NCBI RefSeq assembly: GCF_030123105.1
Contig: NZ_CP126095.1
Location: 6,572,001-6,636,000, forward strand
DNA from: Paenibacillus sp. G2S3
GTDB lineage: Bacteria > Bacillota > Bacilli > Paenibacillales > Paenibacillaceae
Reading direction: 5' to 3'
Length of the DNA stretch: 64,000 nt
The notes beneath the pieces are model-generated. The model was not told the DNA's origin and searched no databases. It saw only the letters and a program-made list of their open reading frames with translations. Below are positions 17,765 to 27,458 of the stretch, piece after piece. Within the stretch, counting starts at the first letter, position 1. Every line of letters begins with the position of its first letter. The position numbers and the translations under genes are program-made.

Positions 17765-18646
17765 TCATCCTTTCACAGCGCCAATCGTCAAGCCTTGGAC
17801 GAAATATCTTTGAACGAATGGATAAGCTAGCAAAATCGGACCAGTCGCCACAACCGTCATTGCCATCTTCAAGCTCTCGCTTGGGATCGATGTGGTTACG
17901 ACTGCACCTGCACCCATCATGGCTTTTCGCATGCCGTCCATATTTCCAAGCATTTTGTACAAATAATATTGAAGCGGCATCAGCTTCTCATCGGAAATAA
18001 ATAGAAGGGCATTGTACCAGTCGTTCCAATAGGCAAGAGCCAGAAACAAACCAATAGTCGCTAGCGCCGGCTTGGAAAGAGGCAGGATTAGACGAGCGTA
18101 GATCTTAAAATCGCCTGCACCGTCAATTTTAGCCGATTCTACGATTGCTTCCGGAATGCTGCCCATAAACGACTTCATAACAATGATGTAGAAGACGTTG
18201 AGCATCATCGGAATCACTAAAGCCATCAGTGTATCTTTGATATGGAGGTAGTTGACCATAAGCAGATACCAAGGAACCAGACCCCCGTTAAATAAAGTTG
18301 TAAAGAAAAAGAAGAACGAAAATTTATTACGCCATTTAAAATCTTTTCTGGATAGCGCATAAGCCGTCATCGAAGTCAGAAACAAACCAAATAGTGTGCC
18401 TATTATAGTAACCCCTATGGTCACCATATAGGCTTGAATCATCTGGTCGGGATACTTAAACAAAATGCTGTAGGCTTCTGTTGAGAAGGCCGTAGGTATA
18501 AATTGATAGCCATCTGTTAATATTTTTGACTCTTCCGTCAGCGATGAAGATACGACAAGTATAAACGGGAATATACATAAAATTGCGAGAAAGATTAGGG
18601 ATACATAACCAATACCCGAGAATATTTTACGATCGAGCTGCTTCAT
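17765..18646 (-). CDS. sugar ABC permease, LplC/YtcP type
   Basis: 293 residues, six membrane segments. Contains the EAA loop near PEAIVESAKIDGAGDFKIY and the typical LPLSKPALATIGLFLALAYW. Start with GGAGG seven bases upstream. Second permease of the importer, 39 bases after the first. The C-terminus ending in LTIGAVKG is standard for this subfamily. No ATPase gene is present; such systems usually share an MsmX-type ATPase encoded elsewhere. Confidence 0.94.
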   Translation of the reverse strand: MKQLDRKIFSGIGYVSLIFLAILCIFPFILVVSSSLTEESKILTDGYQFIPTAFSTEAYSILFKYPDQMIQAYMVTIGVTIIGTLFGLFLTSMTAYALSRKDFKWRNKFSFFFFFTTLFNGGLVPWYLLMVNYLHIKDTLMALVIPMMLNVFYIIVMKSFMGSIPEAIVESAKIDGAGDFKIYARLILPLSKPALATIGLFLALAYWNDWYNALLFISDEKLMPLQYYLYKMLGNMDGMRKAMMGAGAVVTTSIPSESLKMAMTVVATGPILLAYPFVQRYFVQGLTIGAVKG

Positions 18647-18685
18647 ATCGTTACCTCCATTATGAAAACTGTACCTCTGATGCGG

Positions 18686-19606
18686 TTAGAATAAGGCGCG
18701 GTCTTTATCGTATTTACGAACAGCATAGTTTACAGTCATGATCGTTGCGAAGCCAAGAACGGACTGGAAAACGCCAGCCGCAGCCGACATGCCGATATCA
18801 TTCGAAGTAATCAGCGATCTGAACACGAAAGTATCGATAACGTCCGTCGAAGAGAACAACAAACCGTTATTGCCGATCATGTTATAAAACATCCCGAAAT
18901 CACCGCGGAAAATATTCCCGACCGCCAGCAGCACCAAAATAATAATTGTCGGGTAAAGATTTGGAATCGTCACTTTCCGGATCCGCTGAAAAATATTGGC
19001 GCCATCGATTTCAGCTGCCTCATACTGTTCAGTATCTATGCCCGTAATCGCGGCCAAGTACATTACTGTTCCGTATCCAAGGCCTTTCCAGGCGGACACG
19101 AGAACTAGGATATACGGCCAGTAGGCAGGCGTATTGTAAATATCAATAGGTTCTAGCCCGAGTCCTCTAAGGAGTGCGTTCACAGTACCAATATCATAAT
19201 TGAGCAGGTTATAGGCAATCGCGCCGACAACTACCCATGAAATAAAGTAAGGAAGAAATAGCGCCGACTGCGTAATTTTGCGGAACCATTTGCCGCCGAC
19301 CTCAAACAACATAATCGCTGCAAAAATTTGCAAAGAGTTATTCACTACGATAAATGCAATATTGTATAAAGCTGTATTTCGTGTTACCCGCCAGGCATCT
19401 CCTGATTCAAAGAAAAAGCGGAAGTTATCGAACCCGTTCCAGGCACTTCCAAAAATACCGCCCGCGTAATCATAATGCTTGAAGGCAATAATAATACCCG
19501 CCATTGGGACATAGGCAAACAAAAGAAAAAAAGCAACCGCCGGAGCCAGCATCAGCAACAGAACCCTATAGTTTTTTAAATCGCTCCAAAATGTATGCCC
19601 TTTCAT
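18686..19606 (-). CDS. sugar ABC permease, LplB/YteP type
   Basis: 306 residues, six membrane segments; the EAA loop reads TEQYEAAEIDGANIFQRI. The N-terminus (LLMLAPAVAFFLLFAYVP) and the C-terminal YAVRKYDKDRALF are hallmarks of LplB proteins. First gene of the transport operon; the start has GGGG seven bases upstream. The upstream two-component operon ends with a terminator, so this operon has its own promoter, the likely target of the YesN-like regulator. Confidence 0.94.
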   Translation of the reverse strand: MKGHTFWSDLKNYRVLLLMLAPAVAFFLLFAYVPMAGIIIAFKHYDYAGGIFGSAWNGFDNFRFFFESGDAWRVTRNTALYNIAFIVVNNSLQIFAAIMLFEVGGKWFRKITQSALFLPYFISWVVVGAIAYNLLNYDIGTVNALLRGLGLEPIDIYNTPAYWPYILVLVSAWKGLGYGTVMYLAAITGIDTEQYEAAEIDGANIFQRIRKVTIPNLYPTIIILVLLAVGNIFRGDFGMFYNMIGNNGLLFSSTDVIDTFVFRSLITSNDIGMSAAAGVFQSVLGFATIMTVNYAVRKYDKDRALF

Positions 19607-19726
19607 CTTTGCACCCCTTTCTTCTCTATATCTCTCATTATAAAAGGACGGCGGCGGTGAGATAATTCAGCGAAACAACTAAACATAATACTAATTCAAC
19701 GATTCATAAACAATTTCGATAAAAAA

Positions 19727-19758
19727 GAAGCCCCTGTTCCATATAGAACATGAGCCTC
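19727..19758 (-). terminator. terminator after the YesN-like gene
   Basis: Imperfect 13-base stem (GAAGCCCCTGTTC / GAACATGAGCCTC) with an AAAAAA tract that becomes a T run on the minus strand. It separates the regulator operon from the transport operon. Confidence 0.7.
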
Positions 19759-19775
19759 CCCAATAAGTAATCGAT

Positions 19776-21350
19776 TCAGATTTTATTTTTCTTCCGATAT
19801 TCCCCTGGCGACATCCCCATATATTGCTTAAATTGCCTATTGAAATAAATAATGTTCTTATACCCGGCTTGTTCCGCAATCTCATATACTTTTTTCGTTG
19901 GATCTTCGAGCAGCTCGCATACCCGCTTCATACGTAGTTCACTTAGAAAATCGCTGAAGAGACTGTTGGTTTCGACCTTGAACAAATGCCCCAGATAGTT
20001 AGGCGTAAAATCGAAATGTGCCGCGACTTCGTTCAGCGTTATTTTTTGATCTAATCTTTCTTTCACATACTCCGTTATTTCATCAATTAACTTACGCTTT
20101 TGCCTTTGGCGTTTCAAATAAAGCAGCTCCGACAGTTCAAAGAATCTTCTTCTCAGCCACGAGAGGATATCATGTACCGTTTCGAACTGGAACAACACAA
20201 AAGGATGATGAGAATCCCAATTCAAAATCTCGTACAAATGCTCATTCATTTGCTGCAGATCAGCATGAAGCTTAGAGGTAATCCGGATAATGATATCGTA
20301 GATGTCATTTTTCTGGGAGATCGGGCTGTCTCCGGCAAATAGCTGAAGCAGGCAATCATCAATAGTGGTAAGGTCGTAGTCGAGCATAGCTTTAAGCATA
20401 CGATCCACAATAACCTCTAAGTCCGAAGCCATTTTTTCCTTTGGAGACCATTCCGAGGCATCTTGGATCAGTCTATTCTTCCCTACGATCCATTTAATGC
20501 TTAATGCGGCCTGAGCCTGTCGGTAGGAGTCATGCAGCTTGATCGGGTCGGTTGTGTACATTCCTCTTCCGATCGTAATCGAACAGGAGAACTCCTGATA
20601 GAACACCCGAATCAACTCTTCCAGCAAAGCTGTAAAATATTGTTCCTGAACTGCAGCAAGGATCACAAAGTGATAATCATATGTCGTAATCACCATGCCC
20701 AAATTTTGATCCTGAGCAAACTTTCGGATAAACTGATTGGCAGTGCTGCTCCATAAACTCCGCTCTTCTTCCGTCCAGGTTTGGATTTTCCGCGCCATGT
20801 CGTCGATTTCAATGATGGCAACCGCCGATGCACCTTGTAAGTATGGCGTGAGAACGTTGTGAATGTGCGTCTCAACCTGTCCCGGTGCAGCCTCGTTAAA
20901 CCAACGCAGCAGCAACTCCTGATTAACAAGCGTTAGCGTTTCCGACAAGGAAGTACGCTGCGTCCTCTCTTTCTCAATCTTGGTACAGAGTTCGGTCAGC
21001 GTCTCGTTCAGCTCATCATCATCCACAGGCTTAAGCAAATAACTGTATGCGTTCAATTGAATTGCTTCTTTGGCATAATTAAAATCCTGGTGTCCGCTAA
21101 TAAAAAGAATATGGACCTCAGGATTAATCTCCTTCGCTTTCCGTGCAAATTCCACGCCTGACATAATCGGCATACCGATATCAGAGAGAATGATATCAAC
21201 AGGGTGCTGCTCCATCATTTTCAGAGCGGCAAACCCGCTCGTTGCCGTTCTCACGCTATGCAAAGGCAAATGATCACTGCCGGCTACACGCCGTCTAAGC
21301 CATTCCAAATCGATTACTTCATCATCCACCAGCAGAACATTGATCTCCAT
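19776..21350 (-). CDS. YesN-like response regulator with AraC DNA-binding domain
   Basis: About 524 residues. Receiver domain at the N-terminus (INVLLVDDE, acceptor Asp in LSDIGMPIMSG, Lys in YLLKPVDDDE), a long middle region, and a C-terminal AraC double helix-turn-helix (ITLNEVAAHFDFTPNYLGHL; VYEIAEQAGYKNIIYFNRQF). The ATG at 21350 is chosen for its AGGAG seven bases upstream; GTG 21365 and ATG 21356 are alternatives. The frame overlaps the stop of the kinase gene, so they are coupled. It presumably activates the adjacent sugar ABC operon. Confidence 0.94.
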   Translation of the reverse strand: MEINVLLVDDEVIDLEWLRRRVAGSDHLPLHSVRTATSGFAALKMMEQHPVDIILSDIGMPIMSGVEFARKAKEINPEVHILFISGHQDFNYAKEAIQLNAYSYLLKPVDDDELNETLTELCTKIEKERTQRTSLSETLTLVNQELLLRWFNEAAPGQVETHIHNVLTPYLQGASAVAIIEIDDMARKIQTWTEEERSLWSSTANQFIRKFAQDQNLGMVITTYDYHFVILAAVQEQYFTALLEELIRVFYQEFSCSITIGRGMYTTDPIKLHDSYRQAQAALSIKWIVGKNRLIQDASEWSPKEKMASDLEVIVDRMLKAMLDYDLTTIDDCLLQLFAGDSPISQKNDIYDIIIRITSKLHADLQQMNEHLYEILNWDSHHPFVLFQFETVHDILSWLRRRFFELSELLYLKRQRQKRKLIDEITEYVKERLDQKITLNEVAAHFDFTPNYLGHLFKVETNSLFSDFLSELRMKRVCELLEDPTKKVYEIAEQAGYKNIIYFNRQFKQYMGMSPGEYRKKNKI

Positions 21351-21361
21351 CGCCATACTCC

Positions 21362-23098
21362 TCACTCCCCCATCACTTCCCTGATTTCTGCATTTTCCAC
21401 CGGTAAAATAATTTGAACTGTCGTTCCCGCTCCAAAATAACTGCCGATTTGAATGCCGAAATCACTGCCGTATCGCAGTTTAATTCGCTCTTCCACATTT
21501 CTCAGGCCGTAGCTACCTGGTTGGTATGCGCTTGATCGCATGTTTCGAAGTGTCTCCGGTCGCATGCCGATCCCGTTATCAATGACCTTGAGTTCGATAC
21601 GGTCACCCAGCCGCTTTCCAGTAATACGGATCGCAATGGTCTCCCCGAACCAGGCGTGCTTGAATATATTCTCCACAAACGGCTGTAAAATCAGCTTAAT
21701 AATAGGCACCTGTAAAATTTCCGGATCGACATCATAATAAACCTCAAAAGCATCCGCATATTTTACTCTCTGAATTTCCAGATACATCCTCACCTGCTCC
21801 AGCTCATTTTCAAGAGAGATATATACATGCCCATCGTTCAATGTGAGTCGATAAAACTTGGATAGGCCTTGTACCATCTGCGTAACCTTCTCCACTTCCC
21901 CCATATTGGCCAGACTGCCGATGGTGGACAGTGTGTTGTATAGGAAATGTGGACTGATTTGGGCTTGAAGCACATCCAGCTCCGCTTGCTTTTTCTGAAT
22001 ACCCTGCACATAGACGTTCCGGATCAGTTCCTGAATACTCGTCGCCATTTGATTAAAGCTATTAGCTATATAGACAAATTCATCGTTGCCCGGAAATCCA
22101 ATTCTTTTATAAAAATTGCCCTCCTGAAACGATCGAACCAAATACACAATCCGCTTAATTTTTTTGCCAGAAATACGTGCAACTAGAAAACCGATAATAG
22201 CCATTACCAAAAAACTAATAGAACAAACGGTGCTAATTACCTTCCGCATTCTACTAGCGTCTTTGTTCAAATAAGAGTGCGGTACCCGCGCCTCAATGAC
22301 ATAGCTAGATACCGGAATATCTTCACTAATGATCAAATAAGCGTCTTGTTTCCTTTGTTCATCGACAACACCCTGTTCATACAGCGTCAATCCTGTAGCC
22401 CTATCCATTAGACGGAGGTTAATCCCCTGTTCAGTAGGAAAGGTATCAAAATTACCAAAGAGCTCATCAATCCTCGCCGTAACGCGAATATATCCGATAA
22501 TAGCAGGTGCTGCCTTGGAAGACACAAGCTTGCGAAAATATGAAATATTACCGAGTTCACGGTCCTTGTCCGCTTGAAGCCACAAGCTGTCTTTGTTATT
22601 TGCAATGATTGACTTAAACCACTCCGTATTCTCGATCACCTGATCAGAAAGAACATAATAATCACTTCTACCGATGGGCGTCGACATATCATCACCGGTA
22701 ATTTCAAGCATCGTCTCATTGACCGTAAAAAGCGCAAGTCTCAGCTTATTCCCATACAATTGCAGAGGTGCTTTCATATAAGGAACGATATCATCTCTCA
22801 TTTTGAGCATATTTTCCAAAGGATCTCCTCTGAATTGAAGAGCATTCTGGAAATTCGTATTCAGAAACAGCGAGTTGGTCATACGTTTGATTTCATCTGT
22901 CTGGTATTCAATGTTGTTCCTTGTCTGCTTTAATGCGGTCCGGACATTCGTTTCCGCCATTTCAGTCCTGGACTCTACGAGCATTGTATAGGCTATATAG
23001 CCAACCAGTACATCTGTCAGCAATACAAGAATGAGATACGGAATCATCATCTTATATGTGAACGGAATATACTTTTTACTAGACAGTTTCCTCTCCAT
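21362..23098 (-). CDS. YesM-like sensor histidine kinase
   Basis: About 578 residues from the ATG at 23098 (AAGGGAG seven bases upstream). A transmembrane helix at about 15-37, a large extracytoplasmic Cache-like sensor, a second helix at about 290-310, HAMP, the phospho-acceptor His in HFLYNTLSTIGSLA, and an ATPase domain (DNGIGM; YGLRNVEERI). This kinase type pairs with YesN regulators beside Lpl-type importers and is thought to sense the transported sugar, sometimes through the binding protein. Confidence 0.95.
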   Translation of the reverse strand: MERKLSSKKYIPFTYKMMIPYLILVLLTDVLVGYIAYTMLVESRTEMAETNVRTALKQTRNNIEYQTDEIKRMTNSLFLNTNFQNALQFRGDPLENMLKMRDDIVPYMKAPLQLYGNKLRLALFTVNETMLEITGDDMSTPIGRSDYYVLSDQVIENTEWFKSIIANNKDSLWLQADKDRELGNISYFRKLVSSKAAPAIIGYIRVTARIDELFGNFDTFPTEQGINLRLMDRATGLTLYEQGVVDEQRKQDAYLIISEDIPVSSYVIEARVPHSYLNKDASRMRKVISTVCSISFLVMAIIGFLVARISGKKIKRIVYLVRSFQEGNFYKRIGFPGNDEFVYIANSFNQMATSIQELIRNVYVQGIQKKQAELDVLQAQISPHFLYNTLSTIGSLANMGEVEKVTQMVQGLSKFYRLTLNDGHVYISLENELEQVRMYLEIQRVKYADAFEVYYDVDPEILQVPIIKLILQPFVENIFKHAWFGETIAIRITGKRLGDRIELKVIDNGIGMRPETLRNMRSSAYQPGSYGLRNVEERIKLRYGSDFGIQIGSYFGAGTTVQIILPVENAEIREVMGE

Positions 23099-23199
23099 GC
23101 GCATGCTCCCTTATATCCGTATCCATGACAAATGCTATTTTCACCCATTCTACAACGAAAAGAAAGCGGTTACTATATCTTGTATCTGGAAACTTTGCT

Positions 23200-23634
23200 T
23201 TATAGTAGCACTCTGTTTTCCAAAATATTTTTCAAGCTGATATGAGATTTGGAAGGTCCAAACTTTATCAGGTGATCTTGAAATTCAGCAAGCGCCTCAA
23301 TCGATGAGGTCTGTACCTTAATAAGATAATTATATTCTCCACTAATGCGGAACAAATCGGTAACTTCCATAGCATCGCTGCAAAAATCAGTGAGCTCTTG
23401 GCAATGTTCTGTTTTGATTAGAATAAAAGTAGTCGTCCCCCGGTTCAGATCCCGCAAATTAAAAGCTGTATGATACCCCGAGATGATGTTCCTTTCCTCC
23501 AACTTAATGATTCTTTCTTTAACGGATGGTTGTGACATCGAAACCTCTTTGCTAATTTGTGAAATGGGCATTCGAGCATTGTACTGCAGTAATTTCATAA
23601 TCTTTTTATCAATATCATCCATAAGATGTTCCAT
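23200..23634 (-). CDS. Lrp/AsnC-family regulator
   Basis: 144 residues: N-terminal helix-turn-helix (MPISQISKEVSMSQPSVKER) and a C-terminal RAM ligand domain (ISGEYNYLIKVQTSSIEAL). Start with AGGAGG eight bases upstream. Divergent from the VOC gene at 23794, which may be its target. Lrp-type regulators usually respond to amino acids; the effector here is unknown. Confidence 0.93.
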   Translation of the reverse strand: MEHLMDDIDKKIMKLLQYNARMPISQISKEVSMSQPSVKERIIKLEERNIISGYHTAFNLRDLNRGTTTFILIKTEHCQELTDFCSDAMEVTDLFRISGEYNYLIKVQTSSIEALAEFQDHLIKFGPSKSHISLKNILENRVLL

Positions 23635-23793
23635 AGCAATCGCCTCCTCGCCCTATTTTATAAAATAAACCCGTTCAGTTAAAATACCTTATATTCAATA
23701 ACCATGTGAGTATAAAACACTTATCTTATATATGTATCTCCTATTTTAATCCAACTATAATAAATAGTACATTAGATATAGGAGTGATTAATA

Positions 23794-24258
23794 ATGAGCG
23801 TAAAAGGTCTTGCACATATAGCGATTCAAGCCAAAGATTATAAAGCAACAATTTCATTTTATATCGACGTTTTAGGGTTCAAGTTAGGTCATCATTGGAG
23901 TCTGCCCTCCTTTCAAATCAAAGAAGCATGCATGTTGATTTCACCTGACCAAAAGACCTGCATTGAGATTTTTGATAACGATGCAGTCATTGCCGCCCAA
24001 GGAAAAAAAGCCTTGTCTGAGGAAGAAGTAGCTCACGGAGCACTCTTACATTTTGCCTTCTACGTGGATAATGTCGATGAAATGTACCAAAAAGCCCTTG
24101 CTCATGGAGCAAAGGCTTTTATAGCACCAGATTCGCTTTCTCTTGGTGAACCACCTCTCCTGATCAAGAACGCGATCGTTCACAGCCCCAATGGGGAAGT
24201 TATCGAATTTCTTGAAGAGGTTGATTTTGATATGTCTAGTACGACCAATGTAAACTAA
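23794..24258 (+). CDS. VOC-superfamily (glyoxalase-like) protein
   Basis: 154 residues with the paired beta-alpha-beta-beta-beta units of vicinal oxygen chelate proteins. Likely metal ligands are His in GLAHIAIQ, His in LLHFAFYVDN and Glu in GEVIEFLEE; FYIDVLGFKL is the usual conserved helix and strand. Start with AGGAG nine bases upstream. Divergent from the Lrp gene. Could be a lyase, dioxygenase or resistance protein; the sequence does not decide. Confidence 0.9.
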   Translation: MSVKGLAHIAIQAKDYKATISFYIDVLGFKLGHHWSLPSFQIKEACMLISPDQKTCIEIFDNDAVIAAQGKKALSEEEVAHGALLHFAFYVDNVDEMYQKALAHGAKAFIAPDSLSLGEPPLLIKNAIVHSPNGEVIEFLEEVDFDMSSTTNVN

Positions 24259-24300
24259 AATGTATCCACTCAGCACATTGGCAAATAACAAAATACAAAT

Positions 24301-24331
24301 AAGGAGCCTTCTCATGTTGAGAAGGCTCCTT
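24301..24331. terminator. bidirectional terminator
   Basis: Perfect 14-base stem AAGGAGCCTTCTCA / TGAGAAGGCTCCTT with a three-base loop, between the convergent VOC and GH1 genes. Confidence 0.88.
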
Positions 24332-24380
24332 TCTACTAATTATTCAGTTGCTCTCTTGCTTAAATCATTTAGTCTTAATT

Positions 24381-25646
24381 TTAAAAATTCAAACTATTAT
24401 TGTGTGCGATCCGTCCTAAATACTCGGCGCTTTCTTTCACTTTACGTTCTTGTGTGCCTCTATCTACTCCAATAATCCCGAATGTCATCGAATATCCTGA
24501 GTTCCACTCAAAGTTATCGAAGGATGTCCAGTACATGTACCCTCTTATGTCGATCCCCTCTGCCAAACAAGCCTGTACGCCTTCTAACCCCCTACGAATA
24601 AATTCAATCCGACGACTGTCATCATCTGTAGCAATTCCATGCTCCGTAATAATAATGGGGATATGTAGCTCTTTCGCTACTTTTCGAATGACATTCCCAA
24701 GCGCTTCAGGGTAGAACTCATATTTCATTTGTGTGAGCTTTGCTCCATCCGCAGGCTTGACCAGACCATTCGGACCGTAAACCTCCCTGGTATAGTTTTG
24801 AAGCCCAAAGAAGTCATCCCCTTTCACTATATCTGCATACTCACCAAAGTTATCTTTCCATTTCTTCTCGGCGAGTGCTTCACCACCCGGGATCGACTGA
24901 AAATCGGAAAGGGCCATGGATAAGCCTACCTGAATGTTAGGCTGTATACCCTTGATAACTTCACGTGCTTTCAGGTGTGCCTCCTTAAGGATGCTGATAC
25001 TTGCTTCATCAGAGATCATATGAAACGTGAAGTATTGGTCCACTGTAGTTCCACAGAGCTTAGCCGCCGATTCTCTCCATTTAGGCGAGGACCAGGATTT
25101 GGTATCAATTCCTACAGGGGGAATAACTCCGATATTGGAGAAAACATCCCGTAACATGATCGGAAGATTTACTTCATTGAAAGTCAATACATAGGGGATT
25201 AAATCGCCCAGTTCACGGATAACAACCTCACAATAGGCTGAGAAAAGGTCAGGAATATTCGGATTAGCCCATCCTCCTAGTCTCATTAACCATTTGGGAG
25301 AAGAAAAATGGTGCAATGCCACAATCGGAGTAAGTCCAAACTCATGACAGGTCTGCAACACATCTCGATAATGAAGGATAGCAGAACGTGAAAATTGTCC
25401 GGATTCCGGTTCAATCCTCGACCATTCCAAGGAAAAACGGTAGGCTTTCAAGCCTAAACTAGCCATAAGGGCAATATCTTCTCGGTACAACCGATAGTGA
25501 TCAACAGCATCGCCTGATTTATCCAAATAAGGAGAACCCTCTGCGTGTTCCTCTGCCCAAAAATCACTGTTCGTATTGTTACCTTCTACTTGGTAAGCTG
25601 CCGTAGATGAACCCCAAATAAAGTTTACAGGAAATAAATTCTCCAC
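24381..25646 (-). CDS. GH1 family beta-glycosidase
   Basis: About 421 residues, cytoplasmic. N-terminal signature FIWGSSTAAYQVEG, acid/base Glu (about 158) in TFNEVN and nucleophile Glu (about 335) in ITEHG, where most GH1 enzymes have TENG. Retaining beta-glucosidase, galactosidase or 6-phospho-glycosidase are possible; with a GPH symporter upstream rather than a PTS, a non-phosphorylated disaccharide is more likely. I chose GTG 25646 because TAGGAG lies 8 bases upstream. Second gene of the operon with 27150-25750. Confidence 0.93.
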   Translation of the reverse strand: MENLFPVNFIWGSSTAAYQVEGNNTNSDFWAEEHAEGSPYLDKSGDAVDHYRLYREDIALMASLGLKAYRFSLEWSRIEPESGQFSRSAILHYRDVLQTCHEFGLTPIVALHHFSSPKWLMRLGGWANPNIPDLFSAYCEVVIRELGDLIPYVLTFNEVNLPIMLRDVFSNIGVIPPVGIDTKSWSSPKWRESAAKLCGTTVDQYFTFHMISDEASISILKEAHLKAREVIKGIQPNIQVGLSMALSDFQSIPGGEALAEKKWKDNFGEYADIVKGDDFFGLQNYTREVYGPNGLVKPADGAKLTQMKYEFYPEALGNVIRKVAKELHIPIIITEHGIATDDDSRRIEFIRRGLEGVQACLAEGIDIRGYMYWTSFDNFEWNSGYSMTFGIIGVDRGTQERKVKESAEYLGRIAHNNSLNF

Positions 25647-25749
25647 AATCAACACTCCTAATCCTAATTTATTCTATATTTTAAAGTCCCGATTCGGACA
25701 ACTACACGAACCTTACCACGTGAATGGCTCTTGCAGTTTCCGTTAAGGT

Positions 25750-27150
25750 CTAGGACTTCTTATCATTAGCCAAAGCTTGCAGCTCGGCCATAATTGCAGG
25801 ATATTTCTTATCCAGACTATAAATAGACATCAACACGATTTGCAGTACAGCCAATACCATTGGAACATATATAAACAAATTCTTAATGGATAATAGAGCC
25901 ATATCCGATTGAACTTCAAGCCCACCTACATATCCTCCGAAGGCTAATGTCCATCCAACAACCGCTCCTCCCAGCCCACTACCGACTTTCGATGCTACGC
26001 TGTGTCCGCTATAAATTAAGCCTTCCGTGCGAACTCCGGTTTTCCATTCCCCGTAATCCACAGTATCAGCAAGCATGGCTGCACCTGTGGCAACGGCTGG
26101 AGCTATTCCAAGTGTCTTCAATATTGTACTGATCATAATGACTTGAAAGCTTGTTGGGTCTACAAGAATCAGTAACGATCCAACCAAGGAGATACAAGCT
26201 CCTATTAGAGCTGCATTTCTTTTTCCAACCTTCTTAATGAGAGGTGTTGAGATGATCATGCCGACCACAATTGGCACCAACCCAGCAAGAGATAAGGCTC
26301 CGACAAGAGCCGGATTATGCAGAATGTATTGCGCGTAATAGATATTTAGCGCCCCGCTAACCCCCGAGCTTAGGAAAATCAGCGTGGAGAATGGAATAAC
26401 AATTAACCAGAACTTATTCCGCAGCAAAGCCTTAAAACCCACTCGGAATGGAATAGCCTTCTGTACAACAATTGGTTTTACGCGCTCCTTCGTTGTTTTG
26501 TACGTAATGGCATATAGGAGTGGAGAGATAACCCCGATGATCACAAAGGTTAAGAACCAACCCATTTTTCCACCACCGAATGTGTTTATCATAGGCATGG
26601 CGAAAAAACTAATGAGAACCCCTCCTGAAATGCCTAAGACCATCCGAGTTATACTAAGCAAAGAACGTTGATAAGGGTCCTGTGTCATAAGCGAATTCAA
26701 AGCACCATAGGGAATATTAATGGATGAATAGATTAAACTGACAATGAAATACGTGAGCGACGCATAGACAATGGCACCTGTGTGGCCTAATTCTGGTGCT
26801 GTAAACAAGATCATGACCGACAAGCCGAACGGCACAGCCATCCATTTGATCCAAGGTCGAGCCTTGCCATGCTTACTCTTCGTCCGGTCAACCAAAGCAC
26901 CGATGCCTACATCAGCTACCCCATCTAGGAGTCGAGTAACCAGAAGGATTGTACCTACAATACCTGCTGAAATTCCAACAATGTCTGTATAAAAAAAGGT
27001 GAGAAAGGTTGTAATAGCCGTCCAAATAATATTTGTAGAAAAATCACCTATCGCATATCCAAAACGTTCTTTCAACGATATCTTTGTATAAGCATCCTGA
27101 GCTCCGTTATCTAATATAATCGCTTCGGTTCCCATCGCCGGTGTAGCCAT
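25750..27150 (-). CDS. GPH (MelB-type) sugar:cation symporter
   Basis: About 466 residues and twelve membrane segments. Typical N-terminus (FGYAIGDFSTNIIWTAITTF), motif GIGALVDRTKSKHGKARPW after helix 2 and TPLIKKVGKRN in the second half. ATG 27150 has AGGGGG seven bases upstream. Imports a glycoside or disaccharide that the downstream GH1 enzyme would split. A cre-like site lies 80 bases upstream, and the divergent AraC gene is the probable activator. Confidence 0.92.
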   Translation of the reverse strand: MATPAMGTEAIILDNGAQDAYTKISLKERFGYAIGDFSTNIIWTAITTFLTFFYTDIVGISAGIVGTILLVTRLLDGVADVGIGALVDRTKSKHGKARPWIKWMAVPFGLSVMILFTAPELGHTGAIVYASLTYFIVSLIYSSINIPYGALNSLMTQDPYQRSLLSITRMVLGISGGVLISFFAMPMINTFGGGKMGWFLTFVIIGVISPLLYAITYKTTKERVKPIVVQKAIPFRVGFKALLRNKFWLIVIPFSTLIFLSSGVSGALNIYYAQYILHNPALVGALSLAGLVPIVVGMIISTPLIKKVGKRNAALIGACISLVGSLLILVDPTSFQVIMISTILKTLGIAPAVATGAAMLADTVDYGEWKTGVRTEGLIYSGHSVASKVGSGLGGAVVGWTLAFGGYVGGLEVQSDMALLSIKNLFIYVPMVLAVLQIVLMSIYSLDKKYPAIMAELQALANDKKS

Positions 27151-27231
27151 CTTTTGTCCCCCTAAAATCATGATTAGCTTCAAATTGAACCTTTCACCTC
27201 ATGTGATTAAACCCTCCTTCACCACCTATTT

Positions 27232-27246
27232 TAGCAAGCGTTTTCA
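27232..27246. promoter_or_regulatory. cre-like site (CcpA) upstream of the GPH/GH1 operon
   Basis: TAGCAAGCGTTTTCA matches the consensus WTGNAANCGNWNNCW at every fixed position but one. Confidence 0.5.
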
Positions 27247-27333
27247 TTTATTTTAATGCTAAAATCCAACCACATTAGTGCTCGTTTCAAAGATTTAATT
27301 TTCACTGTTCTGAAGCCATTCATAAAAATAAAA

Positions 27334-27360
27334 GAAGCTCCTCTCTTTCTTAGGAGCTTC
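27334..27360 (-). terminator. terminator-like hairpin inside a divergent intergenic region
   Basis: Perfect nine-base stem GAAGCTCCT / AGGAGCTTC; on the minus strand it is followed by TTTTATTTTT. It lies between the divergent AraC and GPH genes, where no finished gene ends, so it may be a leader attenuator or stop stray antisense transcription. Confidence 0.6.
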
Positions 27361-27384
27361 CAAGTAAACTAATTTATCACGCTA

Positions 27385-27413
27385 TTGAGGTAAAACATAT
27401 ATTGAACTATAAT
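27385..27413 (+). promoter_or_regulatory. promoter of the AraC-family gene
   Basis: TTGAGG (27385-27390), 17-base spacer, TATAAT (27408-27413). It overlaps the first ATG of the open frame and therefore supports the later start at 27459. Confidence 0.6.
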
Positions 27414-27458
27414 TTAAAAAGATATATCATGCTGGTTTCAAAGAATAGGAGCCTTCCA

